Assembly: GCF_000619925.1 (NCBI RefSeq)
Contig: NZ_JHVB01000001.1
Coordinates: 1-64,000, forward strand
DNA from: Treponema sp. C6A8
GTDB lineage: Bacteria > Spirochaetota > Spirochaetia > Treponematales > Treponemataceae
DNA: 64,000 nucleotides
Direction of reading: 5' to 3'
Shown: piece after piece, positions 16,145 through 25,485 of the stretch
How the letters are laid out: each line of letters opens with the position of its first letter
Numbering within the stretch: position 1 is the stretch's first letter
Notes under the pieces: generated by a model
What the model was told of the DNA's origin: nothing
The model's database searches: none
The model's input: the letters and a program-made list of their open reading frames with translations, nothing else
Program-made: the position numbers and the translations under genes

Positions 16145-16450
16145 ATGAGAGTTGAAATTGGAGATTTTTTTAAGAAAGTGCTGCTTTGCGCGCTTGCCTT
16201 GTCTATTCCTGTAATGCTTTACCTTTATGCTGTTCAGGCAAAGCGTTATACAGACCTGGAAAAGGATTTACGTGATCTGGAACGTAAGCAGGCAGAACTT
16301 ATTGAACAGAACAAAAAACTTGTAAGTGATATAAGTGTCCTTTCAAGTGCAGATAGAATTGAAAAAATTGCCGTTGAAGATCTTGGAATGCACAAGGCTC
16401 AGGCAGAAGATATAGTCCGTGTTGAAATGACCGGCGAAAGAAAAAAATAA
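16145..16450 (+). CDS. ftsL: Cell division protein FtsL-like
   Basis: A 101-residue bitopic protein with a short cytoplasmic N-terminus, one membrane segment (about residues 11-30, LLCALALSIPVMLYLYAVQA) and a coiled coil (about 32-68, DLEKDLRDLERKQAELIEQN onward). It ends in a short DRIEKIAVEDLGM motif, the usual end of the FtsL/DivIC periplasmic domain. It starts 2 bp after rsmH, the standard position of ftsL. Sequence similarity in this family is always low, so the call rests on architecture and place. Confidence 0.8.
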   Translation: MRVEIGDFFKKVLLCALALSIPVMLYLYAVQAKRYTDLEKDLRDLERKQAELIEQNKKLVSDISVLSSADRIEKIAVEDLGMHKAQAEDIVRVEMTGERKK

Positions 16451-16469
16451 AAATAGCGAGAGAGTATTT

Positions 16470-17939
16470 ATGAAAGAAGAATCCTTGTTAACAAAAGATG
16501 AACTTATCTCTGGTACTTCAGGTGCTGCTTTGGAAAACGGCGCAGACTGCTATTTTACAAACGTTGTTACTGACAGCCGTAATGTCTGCAAAAATTCAAT
16601 GTTTGTTCCTCTTGTAGGTGAGTTTCAGAACGGTCACAAATATATTCCTCAGGCAATTGAATCCGGAGCTTCTGTTGTATTGTTGAATAAAGCTGAACTT
16701 TCAGAAAATGGCAGTCTTTATGAAAAGCTTGCTGCTGAAAATCCTTTTGTACTTTTTGTTGCAGTTGAAAATACCCTTCACGGGCTTCAGGATGCTGCCG
16801 AAAAATATGTAGAAAAGTTTTCTGATTTAACAAAGGTTAGTATTACCGGTTCCAGCGGAAAGACTACCACAAAAGAGATGATGGTGAGTGTTGTAAAACA
16901 GCATTATGGTGAAGATTTTGTTGTTCATACTCAGGGTAACCTGAACTCTGAAACAGGACTTCCTCTTTCTGTTTTTAATATTCGTAAGGCTCATAAAATC
17001 GGAGTTTTTGAAATGGGAATGAACCGTGAAAACGAAATCGGAGAAATTTCAAAAGTTCTTAAATCTCAGTACGGAATTATTACCAATATTGGAACTGCTC
17101 ATATTGGAATTCTTGGCAGCAAGGAAAATATTGCCCGCGAAAAACGCAAGTCTCTTGATTATATTCCTTCAAACGGCGCTGCTTTTGTTCCTGCTAACGA
17201 TGAATTTGCTGATTTCTGTACAGAAAACGTAAAAGGAAAAATCGTAAAATTCGGCGCTGATAATACAGATAAGGGCCGCTGGAGCATTCAGCTTATTAAG
17301 GATGACGGCCTTTTTGGAATTAATTTTAAAATTAACGGAGTAAACGTAAAGCTTCCTTTGAGCGGTGAACATAATTATTATGATGCCCTTGCCGTTGTTG
17401 AATGCGCAGAAGAGCTTGGTATTTCTGAGCAGGAAATCAAAGCTGGGCTTGAAAGCATGAAGTCTGTAAGCGGACGTATGGAAACATCTACCTTCCAGAC
17501 CCGCAATGGCGCTGAAATTACAATCATTAAGGACTGCTATAACGCAAATCCTGATTCAATGGATAAGCTTCTTACTTTTGTTGACAAGCTTGATAACGGC
17601 GGACGAAAGCTTCTTGTCCTTGGCGATATGAAAGAACTTGGCGCAAATGCAAAAGAAGCTCACGAAGCTGTCGGTAAGAAAATTCTTGAAGTAAAGCCTG
17701 ATTATACTTTCCTTGTCGGCAATGAAATGAAGGCTGCCTATGAATTGATCAAAAACCGTCCTAACGTTTTCTGGTTCGAAAAAAATACTGATGATGTTTT
17801 TGATTTGATTGTTAAGACAATTAATCATGCAGTTAAAAAGAATGACATCGTAGTTTTAAAAGGTTCTAACAGCATGAATCTTGTAAAAGTTTACGAAAAA
17901 ATGCTCGAAACTGTTACCGTAATGCAGGAGGCCCGCTAA
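16470..17939 (+). CDS. murF: UDP-N-acetylmuramoyl-tripeptide--D-alanyl-D-alanine ligase
   Basis: This enzyme adds D-Ala-D-Ala to UDP-MurNAc-tripeptide with ATP in the cytoplasm. The 489-residue protein has the Mur ligase P-loop TGSSGKTTTKEM (about residue 126 on), FEMGMNRENEIGEI, TNIGTAHIG, and the later SGRMETSTFQTRNG...KDCYNANPDSM region specific to MurF. The C-terminal domain has LVLGDMKELG. It sits between ftsL and ftsW; the usual intervening ftsI and murE are missing here. Confidence 0.94.
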   Translation: MKEESLLTKDELISGTSGAALENGADCYFTNVVTDSRNVCKNSMFVPLVGEFQNGHKYIPQAIESGASVVLLNKAELSENGSLYEKLAAENPFVLFVAVENTLHGLQDAAEKYVEKFSDLTKVSITGSSGKTTTKEMMVSVVKQHYGEDFVVHTQGNLNSETGLPLSVFNIRKAHKIGVFEMGMNRENEIGEISKVLKSQYGIITNIGTAHIGILGSKENIAREKRKSLDYIPSNGAAFVPANDEFADFCTENVKGKIVKFGADNTDKGRWSIQLIKDDGLFGINFKINGVNVKLPLSGEHNYYDALAVVECAEELGISEQEIKAGLESMKSVSGRMETSTFQTRNGAEITIIKDCYNANPDSMDKLLTFVDKLDNGGRKLLVLGDMKELGANAKEAHEAVGKKILEVKPDYTFLVGNEMKAAYELIKNRPNVFWFEKNTDDVFDLIVKTINHAVKKNDIVVLKGSNSMNLVKVYEKMLETVTVMQEAR

Positions 17940-19130
17940 GTGGAAAGTTTTACTTTTTACGCAAACAAGCCTTCTGAAAATTATCATAAGGTTGATATGC
18001 TCCTTTTTGTCTCAATGATTTTGCTCTGGGGACTTGGCGTATTTTCAATCTTTATCTGTTCTCAGAGACTGGGATCTAACCGTTTTGGAAATCCTTATTA
18101 TTTTGTAAACCGCCATCTTATCTGTTCTCTTGCAGGCTTTGTCCTCTTTATGTTCTTTCTTGTAAGTGACATGTCCTTTGTAAGAAAACTGGTATTTCTG
18201 ATTGTGCTTTTTTCCATAATCAGCTGTATTTTTACATATTTCCCGGGCATTTCAATTGAAAAGAACGGCGCCCGCCGCTGGCTTAAAATGCCAATGAACT
18301 TTACTTTTCAGCCTTCGGAACTGATGAAGTTTGCCCTTGTTCTTTTTGTTGCAAACTACTTTGAAAAGCAGGAAGAAATTCTTGATGAAGATGAAAAGAC
18401 TGTTTTCCCTTGCGTAGTAGGCTTTTTTGTTTTTGTCGGCTGTGTAATGGCTCAGAAAGACTTTTCAACCGGAGTTTTTCTTGCAATTATCGGAATTCTG
18501 ATGTTTTTTGTTTCGGGAACAAAGCTAAGATGGCTTTTTCCATTTATGTTCGTTGCAATTCCGGCTGTAATTCTTCTGATTACTCTGGAACAGTACCGAA
18601 TGGAACGAATTATCGGATTTTTAAGACCTGATGAGTTTGCTTCTTCTGTAAACTACCAGACTTTGGCTGCCAAAAGGGCAATAAGTGCCGGCGGTTTCTG
18701 GGGAAACGGAATCGGAAGCGGACTTAGCAAAATAAACAGCATTCCGGAAGTTCAGGCCGACTACATTTTTGCAGGCTGGTCTGAAGCAATGGGCTTCTGC
18801 GGAGTTCTTGCTTATTTTGTCCTTCTGTGTGTATTTGCCTGGCGCGGCTATCTTGCGGCTTTCAATAGTCCTTCACGATTTACCGGCTATGCATCATTCG
18901 GCTGTGTATCGATTATCTTTATTCAGTCGATAATTAACTGTATGGTTGTCTGCGGACTTTTACCTTCAACGGGTATTCCGCTGCCATTTTTCAGCCTTGG
19001 CGGTTCATCAATAATTGTGACCTTAGCCATGTGCGGATTTATCCTGAATGCCTCCAGGGCAGACGAAGGAATTGTAAAAGAAAAAAAATATGAAGAAATA
19101 AGTTTGAATACTTTTTCGGTTTTAAAATAG
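17940..19130 (+). CDS. ftsW: SEDS-family peptidoglycan glycosyltransferase FtsW
   Basis: A polytopic membrane glycosyltransferase that builds septal glycan strands with a partner PBP. The start is GTG 17940, immediately after the murF stop (TAAG), with AGGAGG inside the murF end. The 396-residue protein has about ten hydrophobic segments and the SEDS signatures KNGARRWLKMPMNFTFQPSE, QKDFSTGVFL and GLLPSTGIPLPFFSLGGSS. Position between murF and ftsQ favours FtsW over RodA. The partner ftsI is not in this cluster. Confidence 0.92.
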   Translation: MESFTFYANKPSENYHKVDMLLFVSMILLWGLGVFSIFICSQRLGSNRFGNPYYFVNRHLICSLAGFVLFMFFLVSDMSFVRKLVFLIVLFSIISCIFTYFPGISIEKNGARRWLKMPMNFTFQPSELMKFALVLFVANYFEKQEEILDEDEKTVFPCVVGFFVFVGCVMAQKDFSTGVFLAIIGILMFFVSGTKLRWLFPFMFVAIPAVILLITLEQYRMERIIGFLRPDEFASSVNYQTLAAKRAISAGGFWGNGIGSGLSKINSIPEVQADYIFAGWSEAMGFCGVLAYFVLLCVFAWRGYLAAFNSPSRFTGYASFGCVSIIFIQSIINCMVVCGLLPSTGIPLPFFSLGGSSIIVTLAMCGFILNASRADEGIVKEKKYEEISLNTFSVLK

Positions 19131-19174
19131 GGAGTTAGGGGGAGTAAGGCAGTTTTACTGCTTAAAAAAAAGTT

Positions 19175-20035
19175 ATGAGTGATTTAAGTTTGATGCTTGA
19201 CGATTATCTTGATGATGACAAGGCAGATTTGAATGAGTATTTCCAGGATGAGGATGTTGCTGATACTCAGGACGATTCTGCTGATAAAAAAATTAAAGCC
19301 ATAAAAATTATTTTTGCAATTCTCTGTTTTCTTCTTGTTGCTGAACTGGTTGTTTATAAATATATCCTTCCAAGTTTTTCAAGCCCGAAGATTTCAGTTA
19401 CTGGCTTGTCTTCTTATACTCCAGAAGATTTTGCAGAAAAGCTTGCTCCATTTTCTAACGCAAACTGGTTTGATTTTGATGTAGATCAGGCTGCGGCTGT
19501 AATTTCGAACGATGCTGGAATTGACAGCGTTATTGTTGAAAAGCACTTCCCTGATAAGATCTTAATCAAGGTTGAAGAGAGAAAGCCTGTTGCAATGATT
19601 TTCCTTATGGATAACGGAATTTCTTCTGCCCTTGAAATTGATAAAAACGGCGTAATTTTCCCTCAGCGCGCTTCAGAAGTAAGTGATAATTCTTATATGC
19701 CAATTATTTCCGGTCTTCCTGTTGAATACATGGCTCAGGGAATGCGTATTCCTTTGAAATACCGCCCTCTTATTGATCAGATTGCAAGAATTAAATCTCT
19801 TCCTCAGCAGTATTTTGCATCTGTTTCAGAAATCTGTGTGCTTCCAAAAGACACAGGCAACTATGAGCTGGCTCTTATTCCGGCTCAGGCAAAAGTAAAG
19901 GTACTGACCGACCGCTCATTGAATGAAGAGGCGTTAAAGTATATGATGATAGTACTTGACGTTGTAAATCAGCTCGGCTCAAATGTTACGGAAGTTGATT
20001 TGCGATACGGTTCGGTTTCTTATAAAACAAGGTAG
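19175..20035 (+). CDS. ftsQ: Cell division protein FtsQ/DivIB
   Basis: A 286-residue bitopic protein: an acidic cytoplasmic N-terminus (about 45 residues, rich in Asp), one membrane segment (about 46-66), then a POTRA domain beginning PKISVTGLSSYTPEDF and continuing to VEKHFPDKILIKVEERKPVAM, followed by the FtsQ beta domain. It scaffolds the FtsQLB complex in the periplasm. The unusually long acidic cytoplasmic part is a difference from E. coli FtsQ. It lies directly before ftsA. Confidence 0.87.
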   Translation: MSDLSLMLDDYLDDDKADLNEYFQDEDVADTQDDSADKKIKAIKIIFAILCFLLVAELVVYKYILPSFSSPKISVTGLSSYTPEDFAEKLAPFSNANWFDFDVDQAAAVISNDAGIDSVIVEKHFPDKILIKVEERKPVAMIFLMDNGISSALEIDKNGVIFPQRASEVSDNSYMPIISGLPVEYMAQGMRIPLKYRPLIDQIARIKSLPQQYFASVSEICVLPKDTGNYELALIPAQAKVKVLTDRSLNEEALKYMMIVLDVVNQLGSNVTEVDLRYGSVSYKTR

Positions 20036-20045
20036 GATTTTTTTA

Positions 20046-21317
20046 ATGTCTGAAAATAGAATTGCAGTTGGATTGGATATAGGAACCAGTGAGATCAGGG
20101 TCGCAATCGGTGAATATGACGAAAACGGAAAGATTCAGATTGCCGGAACTGCATCTAAGAAATCTGCGGGTCTTAGAAACGGTGTAATTGTTAATATCGA
20201 AGATGCTAAAGCTGCTATTGAAGAAGCTATAAGTGCTGCTGAAATGAATGCCGGAATTAATGTTAATTCGGTGATTACGGCTATCGGCGGTTCTCAAATT
20301 GAAAGCGCCACCCACAAAGGCGGCGTTGCAGTAAATCCTAACGGCAGAAATAATAAAGAAATTACAAATGATGATGTTGAACGTGTAATTGCAAATGCAA
20401 CTGCGGTTCCAGTTCCGGAAGACCGCGAAAAGCTGCATGTAATTCCACGCGATTATATTGTAGACGGTTATCATGGAATTTCTGATCCAATTCACAGAAT
20501 AGGTACTCGTCTGGAAGTTGAAGTTCACATTGTAACTGCTGCCCGCACAATCATTCAGAATATGCGTTCTACAATTTCACGCGCAGGTTATATTCTTGAC
20601 GGCGTTATGCTTAAAACTCTTGCCCAGACTTTTTCCGTTTGTCATGAAGACGAAATGGAACTTGGCTCAATTCTGATTGACCTTGGTGCGGGAACAACAG
20701 ATGTAATCGTTCTGGTAGGCGGCGCTCCTGTAAGTACGGCAAGTGTTCCTGTCGGCGGAAATCTTGTAACAAATGATATTTCTATTGTAACTGGTATTTC
20801 ATCAGCTACTGCAGAAGAAAAGAAAATTGAAGCCGGATGCTGCTGGCTTCCTTTAATTAATGAGCAGAATGATAAGGAAGTGGTTTTGCCGGGTGTTGGC
20901 GGCCGCGCTCCTGAAGTAATTATGAAAAGTCAGCTTTGCCAGATAATTCAGGCTCGTATGGAGCAGATTTTTACAATGGTAAAGGCTACAATCATAAAAA
21001 ATACCGATGATTCAATCAAAAAGCTTTCTGGAAACATTATTCTTACCGGAGGCGGAGCCCAGATGGAAGGTGTTATTGAACTTGCTCAGAATGTGTTCAG
21101 AACATCATCTGTTCGTCTTGGCTGCCCGGAAAATCTAGGTGGTATAGAAGAAGATTACAGAAATCCTGCTTTTGCAACTGTAATTGGCCTTGTTCTTGCA
21201 AGCAAAAATATGCCGGCCAGCAAAGATTCGCGTAAAAAACACCGTTCTTTTGCTGACAGAAAAGAAAAAAAAGATGGCGAAGGTGTGCTTAAAAAGATTT
21301 TCAAATCGCTGTTTTAG
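20046..21317 (+). CDS. ftsA: Cell division protein FtsA
   Basis: An actin-like ATPase that tethers FtsZ to the membrane. The start is ATG 20046 (MSENRIAVGLDIGTSEIRVA) with TAGGA upstream; a longer in-frame opening overlapping ftsQ lacks support. The 423-residue protein shows the phosphate-1 loop GLDIGTS, the FtsA-specific 1C (SHS2) insertion, the phosphate-2 loop LIDLGAGTTDV and the adenosine motif LTGGGAQMEGV. The end GEGVLKKIFKSLF is the amphipathic membrane-targeting helix. Confidence 0.94.
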   Translation: MSENRIAVGLDIGTSEIRVAIGEYDENGKIQIAGTASKKSAGLRNGVIVNIEDAKAAIEEAISAAEMNAGINVNSVITAIGGSQIESATHKGGVAVNPNGRNNKEITNDDVERVIANATAVPVPEDREKLHVIPRDYIVDGYHGISDPIHRIGTRLEVEVHIVTAARTIIQNMRSTISRAGYILDGVMLKTLAQTFSVCHEDEMELGSILIDLGAGTTDVIVLVGGAPVSTASVPVGGNLVTNDISIVTGISSATAEEKKIEAGCCWLPLINEQNDKEVVLPGVGGRAPEVIMKSQLCQIIQARMEQIFTMVKATIIKNTDDSIKKLSGNIILTGGGAQMEGVIELAQNVFRTSSVRLGCPENLGGIEEDYRNPAFATVIGLVLASKNMPASKDSRKKHRSFADRKEKKDGEGVLKKIFKSLF

Positions 21318-21373
21318 TATATAATGGATATTGGGGAAATGTGTTAGGGGAAAAACACAGGGAGGAATAAAAA

Positions 21374-22801
21374 GTGGGAAATCTAAATATTTCAATCTTG
21401 GATGAAGAGTCTAATTTTAACGAAGCTTATGCAGAATCAAGCCCAACTGTAATCAAGGTAGTGGGCTGTGGCGGCGGCGGTTCAAATGCAGTTAACCGCA
21501 TGATAAGCCACGAACTTAATAACGTAGATTTCATTGTTTTAAATACAGACTTACAGGCTCTTGGCCGTTCAAACGCGCCTACAAAACTTGCAATCGGACA
21601 GAAGGTAACTAAAGGTCTTGGTGCCGGTGGACGCCCTGAAGTCGGTGAGCAGGCCGCTGAAGAAGATAAAGAACTCATCACAAATGAACTTCGCGGCGCT
21701 GATATGGTATTCATCACAGCAGGTATGGGGGGTGGAACTGGTACTGGTTCTGCTCCTGTTGTTGCCCGCATTGCAAAGGAACTTGGCTGTCTTACAGTAG
21801 CCGTTGTTACAACTCCTTTCGTTTTTGAAGGAAATGTCCGCATGCGCCAGGCTCGCGAAGGTCTTAAAAAACTTCATTCTATGGTTGACTCAATGATTGT
21901 CATTCCAAATGAACAGCTTTTCAATACAATCGATAAAAATACAACTGTAAAGGAATCTTTCCGCCGCGCAGACGAAATCCTCTGCCAGGGTGTAGAAGGA
22001 ATTTCAAATATCATTACAAACCCAGGTGATGTAAATACTGACTTTGCTGACGTTCGTAACGCTATGAGCGGTCAGGGAAATGCAATTTTTGGTATTGGTA
22101 TTGCAGAAGGCGAAAACCGCGCCGCAGATGCTGCTTATGCCGCTATCAATAATCCAATGCTTGAAGATTCTCATATTGACGGCGCTAAGAATATTCTTGT
22201 TAATATCTGTGCATCTGAAGAAATTTCTTTGAGTGAAGTTGGTGAAATCTGTAAGATTGTAACTGCTTCTGCTGATAAAGATTACAATATGTTCTGGGGA
22301 CAGGTTACTCAGCCGGATTTGGGTGGAAAAATCAGCGTAACTGTAATTGCTACTGGTTTTGAAAAGCCTGAAAATGAAGCTGTTGAGCCTGTTGCAGAAG
22401 AAAAGGCAGTTGAAAAAACTCCTGTTCAGTATTCTGAAAACGTTATGCGCTCTTCTGAATTGAACGGAATTCTTCATCCTACAAATAAGATTGGCGGAGA
22501 TTTTGTTTCAAGAAAGGAATTTGCCGCTATGGCTTCTTCTAAACCTGCTGCTCAGCCGGCAGCTCAGAGACCTGTAGCTTCTGCTGCAGCTATGAATACT
22601 GAAGCTGTTAAAAAGCCTGAAGAAAAGCAGAACGGAAGCCTTGGACGCTCACTTTTTGAAGATACAGAACCTTCAATTGCAAGCCGCGCAGTAATGAACC
22701 GTTTTTCACCTCCTGAAGGATATAAAGGCGGAAACGACATCAATCAGCCTGCAATCTGGTCTAACATGAACTTTGGTCGTGGAATTAATCTTTCTGACTA
22801 A
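21374..22801 (+). CDS. ftsZ: Cell division protein FtsZ
   Basis: A tubulin-like GTPase forming the Z ring. The start is GTG 21374 with GGGAGGAA upstream. The 475-residue protein contains GCGGGGSNAVNRM, the tubulin signature GGGTGTGSAPVVA, and the T7 loop NTDFADVRNAM. A ~120-residue disordered linker (Ala/Pro/Glu-rich) precedes the C-terminal peptide, which reads GNDINQPAIWSNMNFGRG instead of the usual D-(I/V)-P-x-(F/Y)-L. A recombinase gene follows after 6 bp. Confidence 0.96.
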   Translation: MGNLNISILDEESNFNEAYAESSPTVIKVVGCGGGGSNAVNRMISHELNNVDFIVLNTDLQALGRSNAPTKLAIGQKVTKGLGAGGRPEVGEQAAEEDKELITNELRGADMVFITAGMGGGTGTGSAPVVARIAKELGCLTVAVVTTPFVFEGNVRMRQAREGLKKLHSMVDSMIVIPNEQLFNTIDKNTTVKESFRRADEILCQGVEGISNIITNPGDVNTDFADVRNAMSGQGNAIFGIGIAEGENRAADAAYAAINNPMLEDSHIDGAKNILVNICASEEISLSEVGEICKIVTASADKDYNMFWGQVTQPDLGGKISVTVIATGFEKPENEAVEPVAEEKAVEKTPVQYSENVMRSSELNGILHPTNKIGGDFVSRKEFAAMASSKPAAQPAAQRPVASAAAMNTEAVKKPEEKQNGSLGRSLFEDTEPSIASRAVMNRFSPPEGYKGGNDINQPAIWSNMNFGRGINLSD

Positions 22802-22807
22802 ATAATT

Positions 22808-23689
22808 ATGACAATTGAAGGGCTTTTGAATCAGTTTTATTCAGATTTGATTCTTGTAAAGCGTGACGCGCAAAAAACTGCCGAAACTTATAAAATTTCG
22901 GCAGAAGCCTTTTTAAACTGGCTTGTTGAAGAAAGAATAAAGCTTGTTGATGTAACGCCTCAGAATATCACTTATTTTCTGGTAAAGCGAAAAACTGACG
23001 GCTGTAATGAATTAACGATTGCAAAAGATATTTCCGGTATCAGGGCTCTGGGCGATTTTCTTGAACGCAAGGAATACTGGACTGAAAATAAGGCCCTGCT
23101 TCTGGAACGTCCTAAAACATCACATGCCCTTCCAAAAGTTTTGACAGAAGAACAGGTTGACGCACTTCTTGAAAGCATAGATACTTCTGATAATGTAGGA
23201 AAGCGTGATGATGCCCTTTTTGAACTGATTTATTCATGCGGGCTTCGTATCAGTGAGGCCTGCGATTTAAAAGTTGCAAACGTTCACATGGACGAGCAGA
23301 TAATTCTTGTTCATGGAAAAGGTGATAAAGAGCGCATTGTTCCCTTTGGAAAGCGCGCCTATGATAAATTAAAAATTTATCTGGAAGAAGTTCGTCCTCT
23401 TCTTACAAAAGGAAAAAATGTTCCCGAAGTTTTTGTAAACTATAAGGGTGAGGGAATTTCCAGAAAAGGAGTATGGAAGCGTTTTAAGGAGCTGGAGACA
23501 CTCTCAGGAGTTCAGGCAAAGGTTCATACCCTGCGACATTCCTTTGCAACTCATTTATTAAAGGGTGGGGCAGATTTAAGGGCTGTGCAGGAACTTTTAG
23601 GCCACAGCGACCTTGCAACCACTCAGATTTATACACATGTAACTAACGAGCAGCTTGAAGATGCTCATAAAAAATATTTTAAACGTTAA
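22808..23689 (+). CDS. Tyrosine site-specific recombinase (XerC/XerD type)
   Basis: A 293-residue recombinase with an N-terminal SAM-like core-binding domain (residues 1-85) and a catalytic domain. The catalytic set is complete: Arg in CGLRISEACDL, Lys in HGKGDKERIVPF, His-x-x-Arg in HTLRHSFATHLL, His in LGHSDLATTQ, and the nucleophilic Tyr in QIYTHV. This length and order are those of chromosome-dimer resolvases acting at dif with FtsK. The location right behind ftsZ supports a housekeeping role. Whether it is XerC or XerD is not decided. Confidence 0.88.
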   Translation: MTIEGLLNQFYSDLILVKRDAQKTAETYKISAEAFLNWLVEERIKLVDVTPQNITYFLVKRKTDGCNELTIAKDISGIRALGDFLERKEYWTENKALLLERPKTSHALPKVLTEEQVDALLESIDTSDNVGKRDDALFELIYSCGLRISEACDLKVANVHMDEQIILVHGKGDKERIVPFGKRAYDKLKIYLEEVRPLLTKGKNVPEVFVNYKGEGISRKGVWKRFKELETLSGVQAKVHTLRHSFATHLLKGGADLRAVQELLGHSDLATTQIYTHVTNEQLEDAHKKYFKR

Positions 23690-23718
23690 AAGTAGACTGC
23701 AATATAGCGGAGGATAAT

Positions 23719-24441
23719 ATGAAAAAGATTTTGTTTGGATTAGTTATTTCAATTTCTCTTATGACACTTTTTACTGGTTGTATAAAATCAAATAAAACAA
23801 TTATCCGCTATCAGAAGATGGAAGAAAAAGTAGATCATCCTACTACAATTGAAGAACTTAAGGAAGCCATTGATAAATACGAAAACCGCGTTGCAGATAT
23901 TCAGCTTGCAAACCAGCAGATTGCCATCTGGTACAAAATGCTTGGAACCCGCTATGTTGATGCAAAAATGTACGGAGAAGCCTTGAAATGCTTTCAGAAG
24001 GCACTTGAGTTCTATCCTAATAACCAGAACCTTTATTACTGGGTTGGCGTTTGTGCCGGCTACATGTCTCATGCTGCAATGGACTTCAGTGGAACAGGTT
24101 CTACACAGGTACGCATGAATTACCTGAAGCTTGCAGAAGATGCTTATTCACGCGCAATTCAGATTGATGACCGTTTTGTTCGCGCTCTTTACGGACTTTC
24201 TGTAATCTACGTTTTTGAACTTGACGAAAGCGAAAAGGCAATTCCTCTTCTTGAAAAAGTCATGGAAATTGAAACTAAAGATTTTAATGCCATGTTCGTG
24301 CTTGCCCGCGCTTATTATGAAAATTATGAATTTGACAAAGCCGTAAAAATATATGATAAAATAATATCATTAACAAAAGCGGCTGATATTATCAATGCTG
24401 CTCAAGACCTCAAAAAACAGGTTTTAGATGCTTCATACTGA
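23719..24441 (+). CDS. Tetratricopeptide-repeat lipoprotein
   Basis: A 240-residue protein with a signal peptide and lipobox LFTGC (Cys21), then a helical linker and three to four TPR units (for example MYGEALKCFQKALEFYPNNQ, AEDAYSRAIQIDDRFVRALY and FDKAVKIYDKII). TPR domains mediate protein contacts; here in the periplasm. RBS GGAGG at 23710-23714. Its 3' end overlaps the dprA start by 14 bp, so it belongs to the same transcript as dprA and topA. The exact role is unknown. Confidence 0.8.
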   Translation: MKKILFGLVISISLMTLFTGCIKSNKTIIRYQKMEEKVDHPTTIEELKEAIDKYENRVADIQLANQQIAIWYKMLGTRYVDAKMYGEALKCFQKALEFYPNNQNLYYWVGVCAGYMSHAAMDFSGTGSTQVRMNYLKLAEDAYSRAIQIDDRFVRALYGLSVIYVFELDESEKAIPLLEKVMEIETKDFNAMFVLARAYYENYEFDKAVKIYDKIISLTKAADIINAAQDLKKQVLDASY

Positions 24442-25465
24442 TGACGAATTAATTTTTCATATTTCTCTTGCAAGGATTACATTTTTAAAGTTCTCTGAGA
24501 AAGTTTTTTTATCAAAAAACATTGACAATTCTAAGGCTCTATCATTACTATCTATAGAAGAGATTGAAGCGTTTTTGGAACGAAAGCTTTCAAAAACTGT
24601 AATCTGGGATGGAAAGAAAAATCTTGAATTTGCAAGGAAGGCTTTTCAATTCTGCAAGGCTTACGGCATAAAATGTCTTTTACATGAAGACAGAAACTAT
24701 CCTGAGCTTTTGAGGCAGATTTCAGATCCTCCCTATATGCTTTTTTGCAGGGGTGATGAAAGTCTTCTTACAGGATGCTCTGTTTCGCTTGTAGGAACAA
24801 GACGACTGAGTCCTGAAGGAAAAAAGGCTGCAAGGGAATTTTCCTATGCGGCGGTAACGGACGGAACTAATGTCGTATCGGGGCTTGCAAACGGGGCTGA
24901 CGGTTTTGCTCATCAGGGGGCAGTAGACGCTTTCTTTGATTATGAAGAGAAGGGGCTTGATACTGCATCGCTTGGAAAGACTATAGCCGTGCTGCCAAGT
25001 TCAATTGATGAGGTAATTCCTTATTCGCATAAAAGGCTTGCGACTCAGATTTTGCAGACTGGCGGGCTTTTAGTGAGTGAGTATGAACCTGGCCGGGATA
25101 TGGAAAAATGGCATTATGTGGCGCGAAACCGCATAATTGCGGGTTTGTCTCCGGCGACAGTAGTGGTTGAAGCGCCTGCGGGAAGCGGTTCCCTGATTAC
25201 GGCGGATTTTGCCCTGGAAATGGGACGCGACGTAATGTTTCATAAAGCAACCTTTGGAGAGCTTGCAAAAAAGATAGCTGATACATCTAATGCTGAGCTT
25301 GAAAGACAGCATGCAGACGGAAAAGTCAGCAGATATAAAATAGAAAATCGTCCTGAAAAATTTCTGGAGGCAGGAGCCCCGGTTATCAGTGACTACAAAG
25401 ATTATTTAAAATGCCTTGCCGAAGCGCCGGGAACTAGGAATCCTGTGCAAGGCCAATTATTCTGA
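24428..25465 (+). CDS. dprA: DNA processing protein DprA
   Basis: A 345-residue Rossmann-like (Smf/DprA) protein that loads RecA on incoming single-stranded DNA in natural transformation. Motifs: SLVGTRRLSPEGKKAAREF, SGLANGADGFAHQGAV, TIAVLPSSIDEVIPYSH, ISEYEPG-like VSEYEPG, and VEAPAGSGSLITADFALEMGR. The N-terminal SAM-like part is degenerate and the C-terminal DML1 part short. It begins inside the TPR gene and is 20 bp before topA. dprA is common in non-competent bacteria, so competence is not implied. Confidence 0.9.
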   Translation: MLHTDDELIFHISLARITFLKFSEKVFLSKNIDNSKALSLLSIEEIEAFLERKLSKTVIWDGKKNLEFARKAFQFCKAYGIKCLLHEDRNYPELLRQISDPPYMLFCRGDESLLTGCSVSLVGTRRLSPEGKKAAREFSYAAVTDGTNVVSGLANGADGFAHQGAVDAFFDYEEKGLDTASLGKTIAVLPSSIDEVIPYSHKRLATQILQTGGLLVSEYEPGRDMEKWHYVARNRIIAGLSPATVVVEAPAGSGSLITADFALEMGRDVMFHKATFGELAKKIADTSNAELERQHADGKVSRYKIENRPEKFLEAGAPVISDYKDYLKCLAEAPGTRNPVQGQLF

Positions 25466-25485
25466 AAACAAGGATAGGAAAGATT

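Noticed and set aside
22808..23689. Recombinase as an integron or phage integrase
   Set aside because: Length, motifs and position behind ftsZ fit a housekeeping Xer recombinase; no att repeats or cargo were seen.
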